Shown one piece after another: positions 1-5,152 of a stretch of DNA of 11,501 bases. The first letter of the stretch is position 1, and the number at the start of each line of letters is the position of its first letter. The DNA is from Eubacteriales bacterium (lineage in GTDB: Bacteria; Bacillota; Clostridia; Peptostreptococcales; Anaerovoracaceae): the NCBI GenBank assembly GCA_028680875.1, contig JAQUJQ010000035.1, positions 1 through 11,501 on the forward strand, given 5' to 3'. The position numbers were made by a program, and so were the translations under genes. The notes under the pieces were generated by a model, which did not search any database, had not been told where the DNA came from, and saw only the letters and a list, made by a program, of their open reading frames with translations.

Positions 1-552
1 ACTAAGGAAGCAGGCTTGGAAGGGACAGGCATTATAGCATGCGACCATAAGGATAAGCTCAATAAAATTCTGACCTTCAAGGAGATTGAGGAAGCAGAAG
101 CTATGTTAGACCAGGTTTCCGTAGTGAAGGAAGGGGTTATCGCCGGAAAAATTGGTACGGCAGGGATGCATGATGTCACCGAAGGAGGAATACTTGGAGC
201 GATTTGGGAAATGTGCGAAATCTCCAATACCGGAGCAGAACTATATAATGATGAAATTCCGGTATCACCGGTTACAAAAAAAATATGTAACCATTTTGGA
301 ATCGATTGGTTGAGATTGATTTCCAGCGGGTGTATGATGATTATGGCTCCGCCGGATAAAAAAGATCGGTTATTAAAGGAGATCGGGGAAGCGGGTATCA
401 CTATATCCTGTATTGGACGAATTCTTCCATCAGAAGAAGGTAGATGGCTTGTTGCCGACAATCGACAAACCAAAATCACTCCTCCGGTTCGGGATGAATT
501 GTATAAGGTGGTTCACACGCCCCTTGACTTTGCTGGCGTTAATCCGTTATAA
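1..552 (+). CDS. AIR synthase-related / HypE-like protein, C-terminal part (5' end outside window)
   Basis: The reading frame is open from base 1, so the gene begins upstream of the window and only about the last 183 codons are visible. The motif HDVTEGG (169-189) followed by a helix-like GILGAIWEM is typical of the C-terminal domain of the AIR synthase/PurM superfamily, which includes HypE, ThiL, SelD and PurM. HypE-like members are ATP-dependent enzymes, but stand-alone clostridial paralogues of this kind have no firmly assigned reaction, and the diagnostic N-terminal ATP-binding domain is missing here. The TAA stop (550-552) lies inside the -10 box of the following SRP RNA promoter. No hydrogenase-maturation genes are visible next to it, so calling it hypE would go too far. 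The family assignment is firm; the exact function is unknown. Confidence 0.8.
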   Translation, partial: TKEAGLEGTGIIACDHKDKLNKILTFKEIEEAEAMLDQVSVVKEGVIAGKIGTAGMHDVTEGGILGAIWEMCEISNTGAELYNDEIPVSPVTKKICNHFGIDWLRLISSGCMMIMAPPDKKDRLLKEIGEAGITISCIGRILPSEEGRWLVADNRQTKITPPVRDELYKVVHTPLDFAGVNPL

Positions 553-553
553 T
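524..553 (+). promoter_or_regulatory. Sigma-A promoter of the SRP RNA gene
   Basis: TTGACT at 524-529 and a perfect TATAAT at 548-553 are separated by 18 bases. The predicted start, around 560, is just ahead of the SRP RNA basal helix. The whole promoter lies in the last codons of the upstream AIR-synthase-like gene, and the TAA stop of that gene is part of the -10 box. It probably also drives dnaX, because no terminator separates the RNA from dnaX. Confidence 0.8.
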
Positions 554-563
554 ATAAAAATGA

Positions 564-720
564 ATTGCCCTTTAGCAGCTTCGCCTGGCATGGTCTGGGT
601 CCTGCGCAATAAGAATCTGCGAACCTCGTCAGATCCGGAAGGAAGCAGCGATAAGCGGAACCTCTTATGTGCCGCAGATCAGCCTTTTCCATTTCCACGG
701 CGAAGCTGCTAAAGGGCAAT
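564..720 (+). ncRNA. ffs: Signal recognition particle RNA (4.5S-like, small bacterial SRP RNA with extended basal helix)
   Basis: The hallmark helix 8 is present at 628-649: GTCAGATCC, a GGAA tetraloop (637-640), then GGAAGCAGC, the Ffh-binding site. The ends form a perfect 22-bp inverted repeat (564-585 with 699-720), and the arms between (about 592-612 with 664-684) pair with few interruptions, giving one long rod. The length of about 157 nt lies between 4.5S RNA (114 nt) and the Bacillus scRNA (about 270 nt), and I see no Alu-domain folding. Position 633 is A where the most common consensus has G (CAGG to CAGA). The place directly upstream of dnaX is the classical Firmicutes location. The RNA joins Ffh to target membrane proteins cotranslationally. 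Confidence 0.93.
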
Positions 721-724
721 TATC

Positions 725-744
725 TAAGGAGGTATAAGGAGGTA
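725..744 (+). repeat. Tandemly duplicated Shine-Dalgarno sequence before dnaX
   Basis: The 10-base unit TAAGGAGGTA occurs twice head to tail (725-734, 735-744). The second AGGAGG (737-742) is 4 bases from the ATG at 747 and the first is 14 bases away, so neither has the ideal spacing of 7-9. Confidence 0.9.
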
Positions 745-746
745 TT

Positions 747-2219
747 ATGTACCAAGCTTTATATCGAAGCTTTCGCCCGGAAACCTTTGACGGAATTTTA
801 GGGCAGGGACACATTGTAAAGATTTTAAAGAATCAGATAGCCGCAGGAACCATCGGTCATGCATACCTGTTTTGTGGAACAAGGGGAACAGGTAAAACAT
901 CAATGGCTCGGATTTTGGCTAAAGGGGTTAACTGTATTGCAAACAGCAACGATAAACCTTGCGGAGTCTGTGATAATTGTATAGCCATTAAAGACGGGGT
1001 TTTTTTGGATGTTATAGAAATCGATGCGGCATCAAATAACGGAGTGGAAAACATTCGTGAATTAAGGGAGAGTGTCAATTATCCGCCTGTAGCGGGAAAG
1101 CGAAAGGTGTATATAATCGACGAGGTGCATATGCTGACAATTCCAGCTTTCAACGCTTTGTTAAAGACGCTGGAAGAGCCGCCTGAGCATGTGATGTTTA
1201 TTTTGGCCACCACAGAACCCCATAAACTGCCGGCTACTATATTATCCCGATGTCTTCGTTTGGATTTCCGAAGGATTTCTGAACAAAAGATGAAGGATGG
1301 GTTACGGAAAATCTGTAAAAATTTAGATGTAAAGATTTCTGATGGTGCCTTGGGTATAATTGTATCCCACTCTGATGGCTCTGTGCGGGACGGTTTATCC
1401 TTATTAGACCAATGCATTGCTGCAGGTGGAAAAGAAGTTATTCGACAGGATGTATTGGAACTGCTTGGCACCACCGGAGAAGAAGTTTTCTTAGAATTAA
1501 CAGACCTAATAGAGGACCATAATCCGGCAGAAGCATTGTTGCTTCTCAACCGAGTTTTAGCTGATGGTAAGGATGTACGTCAACTTATTAAGGATTGGAT
1601 AGGTCATTACCGCAATTTATTGATCTTAAAATTTATTCAGAACCCATCGGATATTTTAAGTATGTCTGCTGAAAATGTTGAACGGATTCGAGAGCAGAGT
1701 AACAGATTGGAATTGCCCACGATAAATGAGTGCATTCTTGAACTCTCTCAAACCTCAGCAGAAGCCAAATGGTCTACTCAGCCCCGTATTTTACTTGAGC
1801 TGGTCATGGTTAAGCTGGCTACCGGAGGAAACATCCATTTGTCAAAACCGGAGCCGAAGGCGGTTATAACCCAAAAACCGGAGCCGAAGGCGGTTGATGA
1901 TCTTGAAACAATTTGGAACAAGGTCTTTGAAGAAGGAGAAGAAAATCGGGGGAGTTTTAAACTATTTTATAAAGGAAGCAGACTTAGCAGTATTGGAGAT
2001 AATGTCTTCTATGTGGATGTAGCAAATGAGGTTTCGATGCATTGGGCCAAGGATAATGAACAATTACTAGAAAACTTAATGGAAAAATATACAGGCCGGA
2101 AGCGCAGAATGGAATGCACACTTGTGGAGAACTGGGATGATCCCAATCAACAGCAATCTTTTGAAAATTTGGCAGAAAAAATAGGGGAAGAGTTAGAAAT
2201 CAATATTGAAGTAAAATAA
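747..2219 (+). CDS. dnaX: DNA polymerase III subunit gamma/tau
   Basis: This is the ATPase of the clamp loader, which loads the beta sliding clamp and links polymerases at the fork. The N-terminal AAA+ domain has Walker A GTRGTGKT (residues 44-51), four zinc cysteines (C63, C72, C75, C78), Walker B VYIIDEVH (121-128) and the SRC arginine-finger motif (167-169). Domain III follows to about residue 360. The linker carries a 10-residue direct duplication (KPEPKAV, spacer, KPEPKAV, about residues 367-383), and the remainder is a short tau-like tail. At 490 aa it is shorter than B. subtilis DnaX (about 560). I see no slippery site that would produce a gamma form. It starts at ATG 747 behind a doubled AGGAGG, is preceded by ffs and followed 19 bases later by ybaB, the standard Firmicutes order. 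Confidence 0.97.
   Translation: MYQALYRSFRPETFDGILGQGHIVKILKNQIAAGTIGHAYLFCGTRGTGKTSMARILAKGVNCIANSNDKPCGVCDNCIAIKDGVFLDVIEIDAASNNGVENIRELRESVNYPPVAGKRKVYIIDEVHMLTIPAFNALLKTLEEPPEHVMFILATTEPHKLPATILSRCLRLDFRRISEQKMKDGLRKICKNLDVKISDGALGIIVSHSDGSVRDGLSLLDQCIAAGGKEVIRQDVLELLGTTGEEVFLELTDLIEDHNPAEALLLLNRVLADGKDVRQLIKDWIGHYRNLLILKFIQNPSDILSMSAENVERIREQSNRLELPTINECILELSQTSAEAKWSTQPRILLELVMVKLATGGNIHLSKPEPKAVITQKPEPKAVDDLETIWNKVFEEGEENRGSFKLFYKGSRLSSIGDNVFYVDVANEVSMHWAKDNEQLLENLMEKYTGRKRRMECTLVENWDDPNQQQSFENLAEKIGEELEINIEVK
1844..1895 (+). repeat. In-frame 30-bp direct duplication in the dnaX linker
   Basis: A 22-base sequence occurs at 1844-1865 and again at 1874-1895, exactly 30 bases (10 codons) apart with no internal difference. 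It encodes the peptide KPEPKAV twice in the Pro/Lys-rich linker after domain III. The identity at DNA level suggests a recent duplication. Confidence 0.9.
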
Positions 2220-2238
2220 CAGAAAGGAGTAGTAAGCA

Positions 2239-2592
2239 ATGGGAAAAGGTATGAGAGCCGGAAAGAAGTCTTCCGGAGGCGGACAGGCTGCAATGCAAAA
2301 ACAGCTGCAGCAGATGCAGGCAATGCAGAGAAAGATGGACGAGATCCAGGCAGAGCTGGATGAAAAAGAAGTTTCTACTACAGCTGGTGGAGGAGCAGTC
2401 AGCGTTACCATTAACGGGAAGAAAGAATTAACAAAAATTGAACTTAAACCGGAAGTGGTGGATCCCGATGACGTAGAAATGCTTCAGGATTTAATCATGG
2501 TAGCTGTGAATGAAGGTTTACGTCAGATTGAGGAAATGTCTGCAAATGAAATGAGTAAACTTACCGGAGGATTGGGTATTCCAGGATTATAG
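2239..2592 (+). CDS. ybaB: YbaB/EbfC family nucleoid-associated protein
   Basis: This small DNA-binding protein (117 aa) belongs to the YbaB/EbfC family, members of which form dimers and bind DNA. The N-terminal Gly/Lys/Ser-rich stretch (residues 1-17) is followed by a Gln/Met-rich helix (about 18-46), then a beta-rich part with AVSVTINGKKELTKIELKPEVV (53-74) and a C-terminal helix. Family members are usually 100-110 aa, so the basic N-terminus is slightly long. Start ATG 2239 is preceded by AGAAAGGAG (2221-2229), 9 bases upstream. The gene sits 19 bases after dnaX and 32 before recR, as in most bacteria, and is almost certainly cotranscribed. Its TAG stop is part of a 12-bp tandem duplication. 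Confidence 0.95.
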   Translation: MGKGMRAGKKSSGGGQAAMQKQLQQMQAMQRKMDEIQAELDEKEVSTTAGGGAVSVTINGKKELTKIELKPEVVDPDDVEMLQDLIMVAVNEGLRQIEEMSANEMSKLTGGLGIPGL

Positions 2593-2607
2593 AAAGGATT
2601 ATAGAAA
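2584..2607 (+). repeat. 12-bp tandem duplication covering the ybaB stop and recR leader
   Basis: The unit GGATTATAGAAA is repeated twice (2584-2595, 2596-2607), followed by GGA of a partial third copy. Because the unit is 12 bases, the TAG stop of ybaB (2590-2592) is copied in frame at 2602-2604, and the GAAAGGA element is copied as well. Confidence 0.9.
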
Positions 2608-2624
2608 GGAGAAAGGGCCGGTAG

Positions 2625-3224
2625 ATGCGATATGATTCGAAGCCACTTAATAACTTGATCAGCCAATTATCTAAACTGCCCGGCATTGGGAGCAAAAGTG
2701 CCCAACGGCTGGCTTTTCATATTTTAGCCATGGACGAAAAGGATGCTTTATCCATAGCCGATGCTATCATAGAAGGAAAAAGATCTATGAAATACTGTTC
2801 AATATGTGGCAATCTTACGGATGTGGATCCTTGTGGAATCTGTAGTGATAAAAGACGAGACCGAAAGATTATCTGTATTGTGGAAAGCCCCAGGGATGTA
2901 GCAGCCATGGAGCGGATCAGAGAATTTAAAGGACTTTATCATGTGCTCCACGGAGCCATTTCCCCAATGGACGGCATTGGCCCTGAAGATATCAACTTGA
3001 AATCTCTCATCCTTAGGCTTCAGCAAAATGATGTGGAAGAGATAATTTTAGCAACCAATCCTAATATTGAAGGGGAAGCCACAGCCATGTACATAGCCAG
3101 ACTCATCAAACCATCAGGAATCAAAGTAACCCGTATTGCCCATGGAATTCCGGTGGGTGGCGACTTGGAATATGCGGACGAAATTACTTTATCCAAGGCT
3201 ATGGAAGGCAGAAGAGAGCTATAA
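2625..3224 (+). CDS. recR: Recombination mediator protein RecR
   Basis: RecR acts with RecO and RecF to load RecA at gaps and stalled forks. The 199 aa match the family length. In order: a helix-hairpin-helix with [13 protein letters not shown] (residues 18-30), a zinc finger with C58, C61, C70 and C73, a Toprim domain starting at IICIVES (82-88) and including NPNIEGE (145-151), and the C-terminal [13 protein letters not shown]alker-like element (174-186). Start ATG 2625 has AAAGGAG 13 bases upstream and a closer AAGGG at 7 bases. It is the third gene of the dnaX-ybaB-recR cluster. Its 3' end overlaps by 6 bases the 3' end of the converging yaaL-like gene. Confidence 0.97.
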   Translation: MRYDSKPLNNLISQLSKLPGIGSKSAQRLAFHILAMDEKDALSIADAIIEGKRSMKYCSICGNLTDVDPCGICSDKRRDRKIICIVESPRDVAAMERIREFKGLYHVLHGAISPMDGIGPEDINLKSLILRLQQNDVEEIILATNPNIEGEATAMYIARLIKPSGIKVTRIAHGIPVGGDLEYADEITLSKAMEGRREL

Positions 3225-3234
3225 TTGCCTTTTT
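3205..3234. terminator. Weak terminator-like hairpin at the recR/yaaL-like junction
   Basis: AAGGCA (3205-3210) pairs with TGCCTT (3226-3231) around a 15-base loop, followed by three more T. The stem contains the last recR codons. Only 6 bp and a short T-run support it, so it may end recR transcription inefficiently. Confidence 0.3.
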
Positions 3235-3473
3235 GCTCGCTTTATTAAGTATTCATATCTGGATTTAGCCGCCATAATGTCATAGGAGGCAAAGTTGATT
3301 AAATCCGGATCTGTAGCTTCGTTAAAACGGCCTTCTGCAAGTTTCCATGCATTTTCCGCTTCTCTTATTTCGGCAAACAACCGTTCTCGCTCTGTCTGTG
3401 CGTCGGGTACATTTAAAAAGTGCCTGTAAACCCGGTTAGCCATTGCTTTGGCTCCGACAAAATTCTTTTCCAT
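3219..3473 (-). CDS. DUF2508 / YaaL-like small protein, inverted relative to the usual operon
   Basis: This 84-aa, charged, helical protein ends with a block (roughly residues 30-84) that fits the DUF2508 pattern: [16 protein letters not shown], then [20 protein letters not shown] and [10 protein letters not shown]. subtilis YaaL, of unknown function, belongs to this family and lies between recR and bofA on the same strand. Here the gene occupies that slot but on the opposite strand. The ATG (3473-3471) is preceded on the minus strand by AAGGAAG at about 7 bases. The TAG stop is antisense to the last sense codon of recR, so the two genes overlap tail to tail. I recognised the family by pattern only, and the function is unknown. 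Confidence 0.75.
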   Translation of the reverse strand: MEKNFVGAKAMANRVYRHFLNVPDAQTERERLFAEIREAENAWKLAEGRFNEATDPDLINFASYDIMAAKSRYEYLIKRAKRQL

Positions 3474-3581
3474 TGTCTCACTTCCTTTCCTTATTTATCT
3501 TCTATTTTATTCATTTCTGACATATTTTATACAAAGCCTTATGAGTAAATATGAAATTGCGTATTCATATGGAGGTAAATG

Positions 3582-3854
3582 ATGGATATGAGTATGGAAA
3601 TCGGTATTCTATTAGCCTATGCTTTTGGCATACTGGTATTGTATGTTGTTGGGTATGTATTCCTGGTTCCCATTAAAATTCTTTTAAAATTAGTCTGTAA
3701 CAGTATCATCGGGGGTGTTTTAATCCTTATCATCAATTGGGTAGGATCCTTATGGGGACTTCATATTCCTCTCAATCTAATATCCTCTGTAATAGTTGGA
3801 ATCTTAGGTATCCCGGGGGTAATTCTATTATTTTTATTCACATATTTTTTATAA
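3582..3854 (+). CDS. bofA: BofA family protein, pro-sigmaK processing inhibitor
   Basis: In sporulating Bacilli BofA sits in the mother-cell membrane around the forespore and holds the intramembrane protease SpoIVFB inactive until the forespore signals. The protein of about 90 aa is almost wholly hydrophobic, with two to three predicted membrane segments, and its C-terminal half carries IPLNLISSVIVGILGIPGVILL, which closely follows the BofA pattern (B. subtilis: INLVTTAISGILGIPG). Two adjacent ATGs exist (3579 and 3582). GGAGGT (3571-3576) is 2 bases from the first and 5 from the second, so 3582, or a further ATG at 3588, is the more likely start. It lies downstream of recR as in B. subtilis, but is separated from it by the inverted yaaL-like gene and so needs its own promoter, which I could not identify with confidence. 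Confidence 0.9.
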   Translation: MDMSMEIGILLAYAFGILVLYVVGYVFLVPIKILLKLVCNSIIGGVLILIINWVGSLWGLHIPLNLISSVIVGILGIPGVILLFLFTYFL

Positions 3855-3872
3855 GAAGCCGGCCTGAAATTA

Positions 3873-3900
3873 TTGACATATGAATGTTCTATGTTATAAT
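3873..3900 (+). promoter_or_regulatory. Consensus sigma-A promoter of the ECF/DUF3842 operon
   Basis: A perfect TTGACA (3873-3878) and a perfect TATAAT (3895-3900) are 16 bases apart. Transcription should begin near 3907, leaving a leader of about 90 bases before the ATG at 3996. Confidence 0.88.
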
Positions 3901-3906
3901 TTATTC

Positions 3907-3980
3907 AATGTTGATAGAAGTCAGCGATCATACCACGAAGGTATCTGCCATGAAAAGGCATTCCGGCGTGGTTTTTTTAA
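3907..3980 (+). promoter_or_regulatory. Leader with terminator-like hairpin and competing antiterminator (candidate riboswitch or attenuator)
   Basis: ACCACG (3932-3937) pairs with CGTGGT (3967-3972), directly followed by seven T (3972-3978). The arm between holds a second helix TGCC/GGCA (3946-3949 with 3957-3960, loop ATGAAAA) and internal loops. Upstream, ATACC (3930-3934) can instead pair with GGTAT (3940-3944), using C3933 and C3934, so the two folds exclude each other. The layout (strong promoter, leader, terminator, AGGAGG at 3982-3987, transporter gene) is that of an attenuated vitamin or metal transporter. I could not match it to a known riboswitch class. Confidence 0.55.
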
Positions 3981-3995
3981 TAGGAGGCAAATTAA

Positions 3996-4532
3996 ATGAA
4001 AAATTCTACTCAAAATATTGTATTATCAGGCTTTTTTTTAGCTCTTGGTTTGGTTTTACCTTTTATCACGGGACAAATCCCAAGTTTGGGAAATCGTTTG
4101 TTGCCTATGCATATTCCTATCATACTCTGTGGCTTTATCTGTGGATGTCGATCCGGACTGATTGTCGGTTTTATTACACCTATATTCAGAAGCATGATAT
4201 TTGGAATGCCGCCTATGTATCCGATTGCAGCAGCCATGGCCTTTGAATTGGCTGTGTACGGTTTTACCGCAGGACTTTTTTACCGGATTTTTCCACACAA
4301 AAGGATTTATACATATCTGACATTGTTTGCATCAATGCTATGTGGTAGAATTGTATGGGGTATTGTGAGTTTTTTCATATACGGAATAAGCGGTACCGGA
4401 TTTACCTGGAAAATGTTTATGGCTGGAGCATTGATAAATGCATTTCCGGGAATTCTTATTCAAATTCTCTTTGTGCCCTTACTCGTATTCGCATTTGATA
4501 GGGTTAACAGCCAAAAGGATGGAATAGTATGA
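3996..4532 (+). CDS. ECF transporter S component (substrate unknown)
   Basis: This 178-aa integral membrane protein has about six hydrophobic segments and the look of the substrate-binding S components of energy-coupling-factor transporters, which pair with a shared EcfA/A'/T module encoded elsewhere to import vitamins or metals. The pattern MHIPIILCGFICGCRSGLIVGFITPIFRSMIFGMPP (about residues 38-73) matches this superfamily, and the length is typical. Start ATG 3996 has AGGAGG (3982-3987) 8 bases upstream. The stop overlaps the start of the DUF3842 gene in ATGA, so the two are translationally coupled and presumably work together. No EcfA/T genes are in the window. The substrate cannot be read from the sequence; the leader may sense it. 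Confidence 0.82.
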   Translation: MKNSTQNIVLSGFFLALGLVLPFITGQIPSLGNRLLPMHIPIILCGFICGCRSGLIVGFITPIFRSMIFGMPPMYPIAAAMAFELAVYGFTAGLFYRIFPHKRIYTYLTLFASMLCGRIVWGIVSFFIYGISGTGFTWKMFMAGALINAFPGILIQILFVPLLVFAFDRVNSQKDGIV

Positions 4533-4954
4533 GAATAGCAGTCATTGACGGACAGGGAGGCGGAATCGGAAAAAGTATTGTTGAACGGATCAAGTGCGCC
4601 GGTTTTTTCAATGTAACGGTTCTTGCTCTGGGTACAAATGCGGTTGCTACCGGTCAAATGATGAAAGGCGGAGCTGATGAAGGGGCAACCGGTGAAAATG
4701 CTATAATCTATAATTTGGATTATGTAGATGTGATTGTTGGCGTTGTAGGTATTTTAGCTGCAAATTCCATGTTGGGAGAGTTAACACCGGCTATGGCAAC
4801 GGCAATCGGCAATAGCAAAGCCCATAAGATTTTATTGCCACTAAATCGTTGCGGAATCCAAGTAATCGGTGTAGTAGATTCTAATTTAAACACTTATATA
4901 GATGATATGATTATGGCAATCAAAGAAAAGATAAGAGAAGAAGGCAACGATTAG
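4529..4954 (+). CDS. DUF3842 family protein
   Basis: This 141-aa soluble protein starts with a beta strand and a glycine-rich loop, MRIAVIDGQGGGIGKSIVERI. The loop (residues 8-16) could be a Rossmann-type dinucleotide loop or a variant of the deviant Walker A motif xGGxGKS of ParA/MinD-type ATPases with the signature first Lys replaced by Gly. Further features are ALGTNAVATGQMMKGGADEGATGENA (about 33-58) and a final basic/acidic helix. I recall this pattern as DUF3842, a clostridial family of unknown function. It overlaps the ECF S-component gene by 4 bases, with AAAGGATGG in the end of that gene as its ribosome-binding site, and a strong terminator follows, so the pair forms one operon. Confidence 0.75.
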   Translation: MRIAVIDGQGGGIGKSIVERIKCAGFFNVTVLALGTNAVATGQMMKGGADEGATGENAIIYNLDYVDVIVGVVGILAANSMLGELTPAMATAIGNSKAHKILLPLNRCGIQVIGVVDSNLNTYIDDMIMAIKEKIREEGND

Positions 4955-4986
4955 CGAGATTGTGACATTCTCTTATTCTATTATTG

Positions 4987-5018
4987 CCCTTCTATTTTTC
5001 AAATAGAAGGGGTTTTTT
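4987..5018 (+). terminator. Intrinsic terminator of the ECF/DUF3842 operon
   Basis: A perfect 11-bp stem, CCCTTCTATTT (4987-4997) with AAATAGAAGGG (5001-5011), has a TTC loop and is followed by a G and six T (5013-5018). Confidence 0.92.
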
Positions 5019-5060
5019 ATTATACAGCAAACAGATTAAAAGAAAACAGCAAGTTCGTAG

Positions 5061-5089
5061 TTGCTTATTGTCAGAAAATTAGATAAAAT
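5061..5089 (+). promoter_or_regulatory. Probable sigma-A promoter of the APC permease gene
   Basis: TTGCTT (5061-5066) and TAAAAT (5084-5089) are 17 bases apart. Both boxes deviate from consensus, but the region lies between a strong terminator and the permease gene, which therefore needs a promoter here. Confidence 0.5.
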
Positions 5090-5152
5090 TAATATGGCAA
5101 TCATATGTATTATTACTCAATTCTAATATTAGTGAATAGGAGGAAATAAACG

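Noticed and set aside
413..719. Open frames on both strands across the SRP RNA
   Set aside because: They coincide with the SRP RNA helices and the end of the AIR-synthase-like gene, have no family resemblance and are explained by the RNA.
1079..1549. 156-codon minus-strand frame inside dnaX
   Set aside because: It is antisense to the conserved ATPase domain of dnaX and shows no protein-like pattern.
3520..3550. Sigma-E type promoter for bofA (CATATT at 3521-3526)
   Set aside because: The -35-like element is plausible, but no good CATACAAT-like -10 box lies at the right distance.
3930..3944. Guanidine-II (mini-ykkC) riboswitch suggested by an ACGA loop sequence
   Set aside because: That class needs two hairpins with ACGR tetraloops; only one is present, with a five-base loop, and the gene is not an SMR exporter.
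3884..4246. 120-codon + strand frame in the ECF gene region
   Set aside because: It starts inside the -35/-10 spacer of a promoter and runs in another frame of the S-component gene, with no ribosome-binding site.
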